Source: an uncultured Clostridia bacterium (GTDB lineage: Bacteria; Bacillota; Clostridia; Lachnospirales; Cellulosilyticaceae). From it: a DNA stretch of 64,000 nt. Shown here piece by piece: positions 44,017-52,332 of this stretch (position 1 is its first letter; each line of letters opens with the position of its first letter). A model generated the notes under the pieces. The model saw only the letters and a program-made list of their open reading frames with translations. It searched no databases and was not told the origin of the DNA. A program made the position numbers and the translations under genes. The DNA lies in assembly GCA_937981575.1 (NCBI GenBank), contig CALJNR010000012.1, positions 1-64,000 of the forward strand, read 5' to 3'.

Positions 44017-45132
44017 TTATTCAATAGACTTGTAACTCACACTGCTTATTTTCTTAATAGCAGCTATATCTCCTTTGAGATAGGCCCCTAATATGCTTTC
44101 AACATCTTTTGTAGATTCATGGCTAAAGTTTAGCCTAAGCATATTAATATGATTATATCTAGCATCATTTAAAACTTTTAATGCCATAGGCTGACCTGGC
44201 ATAATCTGCATCATACAGGCTTCACAATCTGTCTCGATCTGCCATATCATCTCTTTACGGTCTTCGAGAGCAAAAACCTTTTTACAAGTATCATTTTTAC
44301 TACACTTGTTATGATGCTTAAGGAGACATTGCTGAGATGTCATAACAGGTATATACCCGTATACTATTTTTTCTAAGTTTCCTTTTAGGGTTTGATGTTC
44401 AGCTTCATTAACTTCCATAGAAAGCGTGAGACTATCTGCTCCCAATTCATTCCAAAAGTGTATAGATTCATTATTCATTATATTTAGCGTATAGTCAATA
44501 TTCATATGTTTAGAAGTATGATTTAAAAAATAGAAACACCCATAATTTCTAATTAAATAACCTTGTATTTTGGTAGTTTCCCAATACAGCAGCGCATCAG
44601 AAAATTTTTTATAGCTATTACTTTTCATGATATAAGGCAATGCAAGATAAAACGATTTATTATACTGCTGGCAAAGTTCATACGCCATCATACTAAGCTC
44701 ATTATTATACTGCCATTCCCAATAAATACTTTCAAGTGCATCATATGCTAAACAAGCTTCAAGCTGTTCTAAAGTTTTTACTAAAACACTCCAGGATCTC
44801 TTATTATCACTGCCCCTAACCACTGGAGCCTTATAACCTGGATAATCTCTTGAAGGCTTCTCCAAGAGCTTCTCTTCCAACATTTGAATGGCTATGCGTC
44901 TTATTTCATTCAGTTTGCTGACAGCAGCATAGCCGCCTTCATCCCATTCAACCTTGAGGTTTGCTATGCTAAATGATGAACTGCCGAACTTAGTAAGCTG
45001 CTTAACTGCGTTTTCCTTTGTAATCGGTGCATTTTCAGCCCTTACTAATGGCTCTCCCCTATAAATAATATGAGAGGTACGATGCATAAGCTCAATTGTA
45101 ATGGGTTCTCCTATTTTAGCTGTAACAATCAC
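44017..45132 (-). CDS. C-terminal part of U32-family protein, cut off by an in-frame stop
   Basis: This 371-aa frame lies in the same reading frame as the U32 gene upstream. Bases 45267-45133 between them also translate without a stop as a fitting linker (KGECITIDFDKYIDSG then SEVYLTKNHHLLKRLKSSYV). The part holds the region that follows the U32 domain in long family members, with cysteines (CLLKHHNKCSKNDTCKK, DCEACMMQIM) typical of the C-terminal end. No proper start is visible: the GTG at 45132 has no ribosome site. It is most likely the disconnected tail of one gene of about 780 codons. Confidence 0.7.
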   Translation of the reverse strand: MIVTAKIGEPITIELMHRTSHIIYRGEPLVRAENAPITKENAVKQLTKFGSSSFSIANLKVEWDEGGYAAVSKLNEIRRIAIQMLEEKLLEKPSRDYPGYKAPVVRGSDNKRSWSVLVKTLEQLEACLAYDALESIYWEWQYNNELSMMAYELCQQYNKSFYLALPYIMKSNSYKKFSDALLYWETTKIQGYLIRNYGCFYFLNHTSKHMNIDYTLNIMNNESIHFWNELGADSLTLSMEVNEAEHQTLKGNLEKIVYGYIPVMTSQQCLLKHHNKCSKNDTCKKVFALEDRKEMIWQIETDCEACMMQIMPGQPMALKVLNDARYNHINMLRLNFSHESTKDVESILGAYLKGDIAAIKKISSVSYKSIE

Positions 45133-45267
45133 ATCAACCGGAAGTTTTCTGTTAGCTTTTACGTAACTGCTTTTTAACCTTTTTAATAAATGGTGATTTT
45201 TTGTTAAATAAACCTCACTGCCACTATCAATATATTTATCGAAATCAATTGTTATACATTCTCCCTT

Positions 45268-46359
45268 TTAGTAAGGTTTTGAAATGCCTGCTCCGATGCT
45301 TTCACGGCCCTTGCGGATAACTTCTATGCCATCTCCTGGATTTAAGTCCTCCTCAAGCAAAATAGTTGCTCTATGGTTCTTAGGGGAAAAGTGTGTTACC
45401 GTCCCTGCCCTAACGCCTATATGTTTAGGACTGTCTGCAGTTATCATATGTTTTCCTGAGTGCTCAAAATAATAACCCTTTGAAAATCCCCCTCTGTTAA
45501 ATATTTTCTTTAGTTCTTCAACATCTTTAGGATCCACTTCATACTCAGAACCGCTTTTTGCAAGATCAAGGTATTTTCTATACACACTTACAACCGAAGC
45601 AACATATTCAGGAGATTTCATCCTTCCTTCAATTTTAAAGGAGTGAATCCCTGCATCAATAAGCTTGGGCAGAAACTCTATTGTGCACATATCCTTTAAG
45701 CTGAGCAGATAACTTTTATCTTGTATCGGATGATCAGCTTCTAAAAGCGTGTATTTCATTCTGCAAGGCTGAGCACACCTGCCTCTGTTTCCGCTTCTGC
45801 CTCCTATTAAGCTGCTCATCAGACACTGACCTGAGTAGCTAAAACATAAGGCCCCATGTACAAAAGTTTCTATCTCTACTCCGCAAGTCTTCGTAATCGC
45901 ACTTATTTCATTGAGATGAAGTTCTCTTGCCAGCACAACTCTTTTAAATCCAATGCTTTTCAGCAAAAGAACATCTTCTAAGCTATGGGCTGTCATTTGC
46001 GTACTGGCATGCAAAGTTAAATGTGGAAAATAGTTTTTAACGAGTGAAACGACTGCTAAATCCTGACTAATCACAGCATCTATTCCTAAGTCACTTAAAT
46101 AGTTAAGATAATGAAATAATCTTTCAATCTCACTTTGCTTAATGAGTATATTGACAGTAACATAGATTTTTATACCCCTAAGCTTTGAATATTTAACAAT
46201 TGATTCAAGCTCATCGTCTGCGAAATTATCCGCGTACTGTCTAGCGTTAAATAATTTCCCTCCGACAAAAAGCGCATCTGCTCCGTTCTCGATAGCTGCA
46301 TAGGCATTTTCAATTTTTCCAACCGGAGCTAATAATTCAACTGTTTTCACCTTTTTCAC
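45268..46359 (-). CDS. U32-family peptidase/hydroxylase, N-terminal catalytic part, interrupted
   Basis: A 363-aa U32-family protein. The signature (FVHGALCFSYSGQCLMSSLI, then GGRSGNRGRCAQPCRMKY) gives the conserved cysteines. U32 members include collagenase-like proteins and the RlhA/TrhP RNA-hydroxylation enzymes. The frame ends at TAA 45268-45270 right after GISKPY, where longer relatives continue. The next codons in the same frame continue into the C-terminal part, so a single base change probably broke the gene. The catalytic part may still be made. Confidence 0.85.
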   Translation of the reverse strand: MKKVKTVELLAPVGKIENAYAAIENGADALFVGGKLFNARQYADNFADDELESIVKYSKLRGIKIYVTVNILIKQSEIERLFHYLNYLSDLGIDAVISQDLAVVSLVKNYFPHLTLHASTQMTAHSLEDVLLLKSIGFKRVVLARELHLNEISAITKTCGVEIETFVHGALCFSYSGQCLMSSLIGGRSGNRGRCAQPCRMKYTLLEADHPIQDKSYLLSLKDMCTIEFLPKLIDAGIHSFKIEGRMKSPEYVASVVSVYRKYLDLAKSGSEYEVDPKDVEELKKIFNRGGFSKGYYFEHSGKHMITADSPKHIGVRAGTVTHFSPKNHRATILLEEDLNPGDGIEVIRKGRESIGAGISKPY

Positions 46360-46391
46360 CTTTTTCTCTAATATAGTTAACAGGGGAAGTA

Positions 46392-46769
46392 TTATCTTCC
46401 CCTGTTTGTATGATCGTTTTTCTTATGAGATGCTTTTGCGGCAGCTAATTGGTTTTTTATTTCTGTAATCTCTAAAGTCATTTCGCGTATTTTATCTTTA
46501 AGCGCTAAATTCTCGGCACTGCACTTTTGAAGTTCGTTAGTATAAGCTTCTAACTCTTCCTCAATTTTTATATATTCACTGGCTACATTAAGGGCTGTGA
46601 GCATGTATACTTTTGAAGTATTAAGGCTTGTTCTGACATTGGCCTTTTGAATACTATTAAGCTGTTTATTAATCAAAGCTGCAACTTTTTGAATATGCTC
46701 TTGGGATTCATCTCCCTGCAGATAATAAATATTACCCCCAATAATAACCTCCACCTTATTTTTTGACAT
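46392..46769 (-). CDS. zapA: Cell division protein ZapA
   Basis: A 125-aa protein. A small N-terminal domain (NKVEVIIGGNIYYLQGDESQ) is followed by a long coiled coil (EEELEAYTNELQKCSAENLA, MTLEITEIKNQLAAAKAS). ZapA bundles FtsZ filaments. The gene sits just upstream of the U32 gene, a common Firmicutes pairing. Confidence 0.88.
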   Translation of the reverse strand: MSKNKVEVIIGGNIYYLQGDESQEHIQKVAALINKQLNSIQKANVRTSLNTSKVYMLTALNVASEYIKIEEELEAYTNELQKCSAENLALKDKIREMTLEITEIKNQLAAAKASHKKNDHTNRGR

Positions 46770-46892
46770 TTAATAACACCCCATCACTATCATTATGTTA
46801 CTTTTTCTTCTTTTTTGTAATTATAGCATACCTTCCTTTAAAATGCCACTTATTAGCAGTATTTAATAATCAGGGATCTTTTATACAAATAG

Positions 46893-47891
46893 CTATTTTG
46901 GGGGATCAAGCTTAAACTGTTCATACGCAGCAGGGGTAAGCATTCTGCCCCTAGGTGTTCTCTGCAGTAAACCTTGCTGAATAAGATAAGGCTCATAAAC
47001 ATCTTCCAGTGTGTCCTTTTCTTCTCCTATTGCAGCAGCCAGCGTTTCAAGACCAACAGGACCTCCTTTAAACTGGAGTGCAATGGACTTTATAATACGT
47101 CGGTCAATTTCATCCAATCCGTTCTCATCAATATTAAGCAGTTTAAGTGCTTGTAAACATACTTTTTCATCAACAAAACCATCAAATTTGATGAGCGCAA
47201 TATCCCGCACCCGCTTAAGCAGACGGTTTGCAACCCTCGGTGTGCCTCGGCTGCATTTAGCAATTTCTCTTGCAGCTTCTTGTGTAATAGTTGTATCAAG
47301 AATCCTAGCTGTTCTCATAATAATTGTTCCCAATTCTTCTACTGAATAGTACTCCAGCCGGTGCATAATACCAAATCGATCTCTTAGCGGAGAACTGAGC
47401 ATACCTGCCCGTGTTGTTGCTCCAATAAGCGTAAATTTTGGCAGAGACAGTCTGATAGACTTTGCTGCCGGCCCTTTACCAACTACAATATCAATACAGT
47501 AGTCTTCCATAGCTGAGTAAAGAACTTCCTCAACATGTCTGCTCATTCGATGTATTTCATCAATAAACAAAATATCTCTTGGCTGTAAGTTATTAAGAAT
47601 GGCAGCAATATCTCCAGGCTTCTCAATTGCGGGGCCCGAAGTCACTTTAAACTTCACATTCATTTCATGAGCGATAACCCCTGCAAGCGTTGTTTTCCCC
47701 AGTCCAGGCGGCCCATATAGCAGCACATGATCTAATGGTTCTTCTCTCATTTGAGCTGCTTGAATAAAAATCTTTATATTTTCTTTAATGGCACTTTGCC
47801 CAATATACTCTTCTAAGGAGAGGGGTCTTATATTGCTTTCTATTTCATTATCTTCTAATTGTAAATCTGAAGACATCATTCGTTTTGTCAT
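46893..47891 (-). CDS. ruvB: Holliday junction branch migration helicase RuvB
   Basis: A 332-aa AAA+ ATPase. Walker A is [12 protein letters not shown], Walker B is FIDEIHRM, sensor 1 is [10 protein letters not shown]. The C-terminal winged helix ends [17 protein letters not shown]. Hexameric RuvB drives branch migration with RuvA. It follows ruvA by 11 bases. ruvC is absent, as in other Firmicutes. Confidence 0.97.
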   Translation of the reverse strand: MTKRMMSSDLQLEDNEIESNIRPLSLEEYIGQSAIKENIKIFIQAAQMREEPLDHVLLYGPPGLGKTTLAGVIAHEMNVKFKVTSGPAIEKPGDIAAILNNLQPRDILFIDEIHRMSRHVEEVLYSAMEDYCIDIVVGKGPAAKSIRLSLPKFTLIGATTRAGMLSSPLRDRFGIMHRLEYYSVEELGTIIMRTARILDTTITQEAAREIAKCSRGTPRVANRLLKRVRDIALIKFDGFVDEKVCLQALKLLNIDENGLDEIDRRIIKSIALQFKGGPVGLETLAAAIGEEKDTLEDVYEPYLIQQGLLQRTPRGRMLTPAAYEQFKLDPPK

Positions 47892-47902
47892 CCTTTTCCC
47901 CC

Positions 47903-48499
47903 TTACTCACTTAGTAAACTTAAGGCTTTTCGAATAAGTCCCTCACTGCTGTCTCTCTCATCAAATATCACCTGAACAGCCTTCGAAGCCTCAGACTCCG
48001 TATAGCCAAGCGTTACTAAAGCTTCTATCGCTTCATTTTTACTTTCACTTGCAGTTTCATACCCACTCGTTTTTTCACCAAGTCCATCTGGATTTAATTT
48101 AGATAAGCTGTCTTTAAGCTCAAGTATGATTCTTTGGGCTGTCTTAGTTCCAATACCGCTAACCTTAGTTAAAGCCTTGCTGTCTCCTGATAAAATAATG
48201 CTTACAATTTCATGGCTGGTATAAGTATTTAGAACCTGCATACCGCCTTTAGGGCCTATTCCATTAACGCTGGTAAGTCTTTTGAAAAGTTCCCGTTCTT
48301 CTTTGGATTTAAAGCCATATAAATCATGGGCATCTTCCCTTATGTGTTCATAAATATACACCTTTACAAACACATCTGCAGCCATTTCATCATAAAACTG
48401 ATGAGACACGCAAAATACCTCATAACCTACTCCATAGGTTTCTATAATAATCGAAGTTTCTTCAATATCTGTAACCTTACCATTTAAATAAGTAATCAT
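47903..48499 (-). CDS. ruvA: Holliday junction branch migration protein RuvA
   Basis: A 198-aa protein with an N-terminal OB fold ([20 protein letters not shown]), two helix-hairpin-helix motifs ([16 protein letters not shown] and [20 protein letters not shown]) and a C-terminal UBA-like domain that binds RuvB. It recognises the four-way junction. It forms an operon with ruvB. Confidence 0.96.
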   Translation of the reverse strand: MITYLNGKVTDIEETSIIIETYGVGYEVFCVSHQFYDEMAADVFVKVYIYEHIREDAHDLYGFKSKEERELFKRLTSVNGIGPKGGMQVLNTYTSHEIVSIILSGDSKALTKVSGIGTKTAQRIILELKDSLSKLNPDGLGEKTSGYETASESKNEAIEALVTLGYTESEASKAVQVIFDERDSSEGLIRKALSLLSE

Positions 48500-48545
48500 A
48501 GCTGACTCCCTGCCTTAGAACATTTGTTCTTATTTTATACGATTT

Positions 48546-49127
48546 TTATTCAGATGGCAAATAATATTGGTGATTCGTGATAATACAGTCCATCTTTACA
48601 TCAAACGACTCTGAAGGAATAAGTGGGTAAAGCTGAAAATCCATACAGACGCCTATCTTGTATAAATCGGGATATCTTTGAAGGTATCTGTCATAAAATC
48701 CTCCGCCATAGCCTATACGGCTTCCATGCATATCAAATGCAAGCCCCGGAGCAATAATCAAATCTCCTAAAGAGGGCTCAGCTTTTTTATGTATAAGCAG
48801 GTTAGGTTCATAAATAGACATAGATCCAAACATTTGGATTTCCAATTCCTGCAAGACATTAACATAATAAAATATCATTTCCCCTGAACTTTCACTTATT
48901 TTAGGATAAGCAACTTTTTTCCCCTGCTTTACTGCATATTCATGAAGATATTTGGTTTGTACTTCTGTATGAAATGCCGCATACAAATAAAGCGTCCCAG
49001 CTTCTTCAAAACATTTAAGACTTTTTATTGAACTGGTAATCTGTTTTGAACTTTCTTCAATTTCATCATAAGTAAGCCGATACCTCTCATCTTTTATCAA
49101 GTCTCTAATATGCTTTTTAGTTATCAT
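48546..49127 (-). CDS. 5-formyltetrahydrofolate cyclo-ligase
   Basis: A 193-aa protein that makes 5,10-methenyl-THF from 5-formyl-THF with ATP. The signature GYGGGFYDRYL and IAPGLAFD are typical. The frame is open further upstream, but that extension overlaps the YnzC-like gene and looks non-coding, so I set the start at ATG 49127 (MITKKHIRDLIKDERYRLT), which overlaps that gene's stop by 11 bases. Confidence 0.92.
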   Translation of the reverse strand: MITKKHIRDLIKDERYRLTYDEIEESSKQITSSIKSLKCFEEAGTLYLYAAFHTEVQTKYLHEYAVKQGKKVAYPKISESSGEMIFYYVNVLQELEIQMFGSMSIYEPNLLIHKKAEPSLGDLIIAPGLAFDMHGSRIGYGGGFYDRYLQRYPDLYKIGVCMDFQLYPLIPSESFDVKMDCIITNHQYYLPSE

Positions 49128-49332
49128 TTGGCATGTATTTAAGGGGATGAAGTTTGCCATCAGGAGTTTTAATCTTGGTGTGTTCCAACTGATTTTTAAA
49201 GTTAGACCTAAATACTTTAAGATAAGTCTGTCTAAGTTCTGCTTGTTCTTTTTTTTCTTCTGCTGAAAGTCCTGTTGTTTTTTGTTTATGCGCAAGTTCA
49301 TTAATTTTTTTGATAAGCTGTTCCATTTCCAT
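49117..49332 (-). CDS. DUF896 (YnzC-like) protein
   Basis: A 71-aa protein of the UPF0291/YnzC family: two helices (LIKKINELAHKQKTTGLSAE, EKKEQAELRQTYLKVFRSNF) and a C-terminal KTPDGKLHPLKYMPND tail. In Bacillus YnzC is an SOS-related small protein, but its function is not settled. Translation is coupled to the cyclo-ligase gene by overlap. Confidence 0.9.
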   Translation of the reverse strand: MEMEQLIKKINELAHKQKTTGLSAEEKKEQAELRQTYLKVFRSNFKNQLEHTKIKTPDGKLHPLKYMPNDN

Positions 49333-49350
49333 TGTTATAAATCCTTTCTA

Positions 49351-50145
49351 TTAAGCTATAAACCAAGTCCCAATTTCTTTTCCTTCCAAAAGTTCAGTGA
49401 GGATTTCAATGTTTTCACCTGACGCCACAATCGTATCTGCTCCCCATTCTTTTGCAATTTTTGCTGCAATAATTTTAGTAGCCATCCCTCCTGTACCAAA
49501 CTTTGAACCTGAACCTCCAGCTAAAGCTTCGATCTCAGAAGTGATTTCTCTAACCTCTTGAATAAGAACAGCATCACTATTTTCCTTTGGATTATCTGTA
49601 TAAAGACCATCTATATCTGTAAGTAAAATAAGTACATCTGCTTCAACCAGCTGAGCTACTGTTGCTGAGAGGGTATCATTGTCACCGAATCGGTAGCCCT
49701 CAATCTGTGTTGTAGAAATGCAGTCATTTTCATTAATAATAGGAATAACACCTAAATCTAATAAGGTCTTAAAAGTATTTTTAGCATTAACTTTTTTAAT
49801 TTCATCTTCAACCACGTCTTTTGTAAGTAGTATTTGTGCAATAACTTGATTGTATTCACCAAAAAATTTCTGATACATCTGCATCAGTATAGCTTGTCCT
49901 ATAGCTGCCGTTGCTTGTTTGAGCGGCAGCTCTTCTGGTCTTTTATTTCTGCCGATTCGCTGCATGCCAGCTCCGATAGCTCCTGAAGACACCAGAATAA
50001 CTTCTCTTCCTGAATTGTTAATATCGGTAAGTACGCGGGCTAATTTTTCCATTTTGTTAAGATTAACTTTACCATTGTCGTGAGTTAATGAAGAGGTTCC
50101 TATTTTCACAATAATTCTCTTGGCATTTTTTATTTTTTCTCTCAT
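49351..50145 (-). CDS. proB: Glutamate 5-kinase, short form without PUA domain
   Basis: A 264-aa amino-acid kinase. IIVKIGTSSLTHDNGKVN is at the start, ILVSSGAIGAGMQ next, then NENDCISTTQIEGYRFGDND and LTDIDGLYTDNP. It phosphorylates glutamate in proline synthesis. The E. coli enzyme has about 100 more residues with a PUA domain, which is absent here and is often missing in Clostridia. proA is not adjacent. Confidence 0.92.
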   Translation of the reverse strand: MREKIKNAKRIIVKIGTSSLTHDNGKVNLNKMEKLARVLTDINNSGREVILVSSGAIGAGMQRIGRNKRPEELPLKQATAAIGQAILMQMYQKFFGEYNQVIAQILLTKDVVEDEIKKVNAKNTFKTLLDLGVIPIINENDCISTTQIEGYRFGDNDTLSATVAQLVEADVLILLTDIDGLYTDNPKENSDAVLIQEVREITSEIEALAGGSGSKFGTGGMATKIIAAKIAKEWGADTIVASGENIEILTELLEGKEIGTWFIA

Positions 50146-50169
50146 AAGTATTCTCCTTGATCAGTTTAT

Positions 50170-52305
50170 CTAAACTTGTTTGCCTGCAGTAGGTATACTT
50201 TTAGCTAGAATTTTGCTGTTTTCCTCTGCTATTTCATATACTTTTTCCATTTTAAACATGCCTATTTTTTTCGTAATGTTAAGGACTTGAATACCACTTG
50301 AATCTCTTTTCAGCTTTTCAGATATCATACCGATTTGCACGAGGGCTGCTTTGCCATCTTCTCTTATCAGTTTGATATAATCTTCTTCACTGCCATACAC
50401 GATCCCCACACATTTTGATTTACTATAATAGGCTTTAATAAGCTTTTTTCGATTTGTTTTAGTTTCATAGGATAAAAGAGGAATTTTTGCAACTTTCCCT
50501 GTATCAAATCCAAATAAAATATATCCACTATAGTCTGTTGTCGTATGAATGGCAATAATTTGTTCGTTTTCTTCCAGGTCCACTATGTTCGGCAGATAAA
50601 CACCAAACTGACTAGCTTTTGAATCTTCTATTTCATGCAGCTTAAGTTTATAAACATTGCATTTATTACTGAATAAAAGCAGATCACTTTTATTAGTACT
50701 GTCAAACTCCTGCAAAATAATATCATCGTCTTTGATCTTTTGTTCACCACTGCTTCTTAAGGATACAAGCGTAATCTTTTTAAGGTATTGATGATCCGTA
50801 AAGAACAACCTTACGTTGTAGTCTTCGATGAAAACTTCCGGCGACTGCATAGCTACTTCTGTATGCTTCAAAATACTTGTATGACGCTCTGTGAAATATT
50901 TTTTCTGCGTCTGCTTAAGTTCATCAATAATTACTTTTTTAATCTTTTCAGGACTTGCTATAAGATCTTTAAGTTTTGCAATAGCTTCCTCTAAACTTTC
51001 TAATTCCTTAAGCATATTTAAAATATACTGCTTGTTCAAGTGCCTCAGCTTAATTTCAGCAACATATTCAGCCTGCATTTCACTAATATCAAATGTAAGC
51101 ATTAAATTAGGCACGACTTCCTTTTCTTTTTCTGTATTTCGGACAATTTCAATAGCTTTATCTATATCTAAAAGGATTTTTTTAAGCCCTAAAAGCAAAT
51201 GGTGTTTCTTCTCCATCTTATCAATATTATAATTGTATTTTCTAACGAGACACTTTTGTCTAAATCTGCACCATTCACTCAAAATTTCCCTAACACCCAT
51301 AACCTTAGGCATGCCATCAATAAGGATATTAAAATTACAGCTGAAACTATCTTGAAGTGTTGTAAGTTTAAAAAGTTTTTCCATTAAGACATCTGGGTCT
51401 GTATTTCGCTTAAGGTCTATCGTTATTTTAAGTCCTTGGAGGTCTGTTTCATCTCTTACGTCCGAAATTTCTTTTATCTTCCCTGTTTTAACAAGCTCCT
51501 CGATTTTATCAATGATGGATTCTATCGTTGTTGTATAAGGAATTTCCGTAATTTCAATACAGTTTTCTTTTTTATCATAAATATATTTTGAACGTACTTT
51601 AAAGCTTCCTCTCCCTGTATTAAGAATTTCACGCATTTCTTCTTCATGATACAAAAAGATACCGCCAGTCGGAAAATCCGGTGCCAATATATAGTGATGC
51701 AGATCTGCCTTCTCATTTTTCAGATAAGCTATCGTTGCCTCACATATTTCTTTTAGATTGAAACTGCATATATTATTGGCCATACCTACAGCTATTCCCT
51801 GATTAGGATTCACTAAAATATTCGGAAATGTCACCGGAAGGAGAACAGGCTCTTTCATTGTGCTGTCATAGTTATCTATATAATCAACTGCATCTTCTTC
51901 AATTTCTTTAAACAGTTCTGTGCAAATATCACTTAACTTAGCTTCTGTATATCTAGATGCGGCATAAGCCATATCCCTTGAGTAAACTTTCCCAAAGTTA
52001 CCCTTAGAATCGATAAACGGTGTATTGAGCGCCCCATTACCTTTTGTAAGCCTTACCATTGTTTCATAGATCGCCCCATCTCCATGGGGATTAAGCTTCA
52101 TCGTTTGTCCGACAATATTAGCTGACTTTGTACGTGCTGATTTTAAAAGATTCATCTTATACATCGTATAAAGCAGCTTTCTATGTGAAGGTTTAAACCC
52201 ATCTATTTCAGGCAAAGCCCTTGAGACAATGACACTCATTGCATAGGGCATATAGTTACTTTCAAGTGTTTCCGTGATATTTTGTCTTATCACATTATCT
52301 TCCAT
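50170..52305 (-). CDS. parC: Type IIA DNA topoisomerase subunit A (ParC-like)
   Basis: A 711-aa protein. The catalytic tyrosine lies in YAASRYTEAKL (about Y119), and the breakage-reunion domain has GFKPSHRKLLYTMYKMNL and NPHGDGAIYETMVRLT. A coiled-coil gate and a reduced C-terminal domain follow. A TTG at 52326 is in frame, but the ATG at 52305, with AAAGGA 9 bases before it, is the better start. The sequence deviates from canonical GyrA (AASRYTE instead of AAMRYTE), so I name it ParC-like rather than gyrase. Confidence 0.85.
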   Translation of the reverse strand: MEDNVIRQNITETLESNYMPYAMSVIVSRALPEIDGFKPSHRKLLYTMYKMNLLKSARTKSANIVGQTMKLNPHGDGAIYETMVRLTKGNGALNTPFIDSKGNFGKVYSRDMAYAASRYTEAKLSDICTELFKEIEEDAVDYIDNYDSTMKEPVLLPVTFPNILVNPNQGIAVGMANNICSFNLKEICEATIAYLKNEKADLHHYILAPDFPTGGIFLYHEEEMREILNTGRGSFKVRSKYIYDKKENCIEITEIPYTTTIESIIDKIEELVKTGKIKEISDVRDETDLQGLKITIDLKRNTDPDVLMEKLFKLTTLQDSFSCNFNILIDGMPKVMGVREILSEWCRFRQKCLVRKYNYNIDKMEKKHHLLLGLKKILLDIDKAIEIVRNTEKEKEVVPNLMLTFDISEMQAEYVAEIKLRHLNKQYILNMLKELESLEEAIAKLKDLIASPEKIKKVIIDELKQTQKKYFTERHTSILKHTEVAMQSPEVFIEDYNVRLFFTDHQYLKKITLVSLRSSGEQKIKDDDIILQEFDSTNKSDLLLFSNKCNVYKLKLHEIEDSKASQFGVYLPNIVDLEENEQIIAIHTTTDYSGYILFGFDTGKVAKIPLLSYETKTNRKKLIKAYYSKSKCVGIVYGSEEDYIKLIREDGKAALVQIGMISEKLKRDSSGIQVLNITKKIGMFKMEKVYEIAEENSKILAKSIPTAGKQV

Positions 52306-52332
52306 TAACCCAGTTCCTTTCTGCAAATATTT

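Noticed and set aside
45133-45267. Independent start of the downstream U32 fragment
   Set aside because: AAAGGGAG is followed by an out-of-frame ATG. The in-frame GTG at 45132 has no ribosome site. A single disrupted gene explains both parts better.
48546-49301. Longer 251-aa form of the formyl-THF cyclo-ligase
   Set aside because: The first 58 residues are a lysine-rich translation of the YnzC-like gene in another frame. The ATG at 49127 gives the normal family start.
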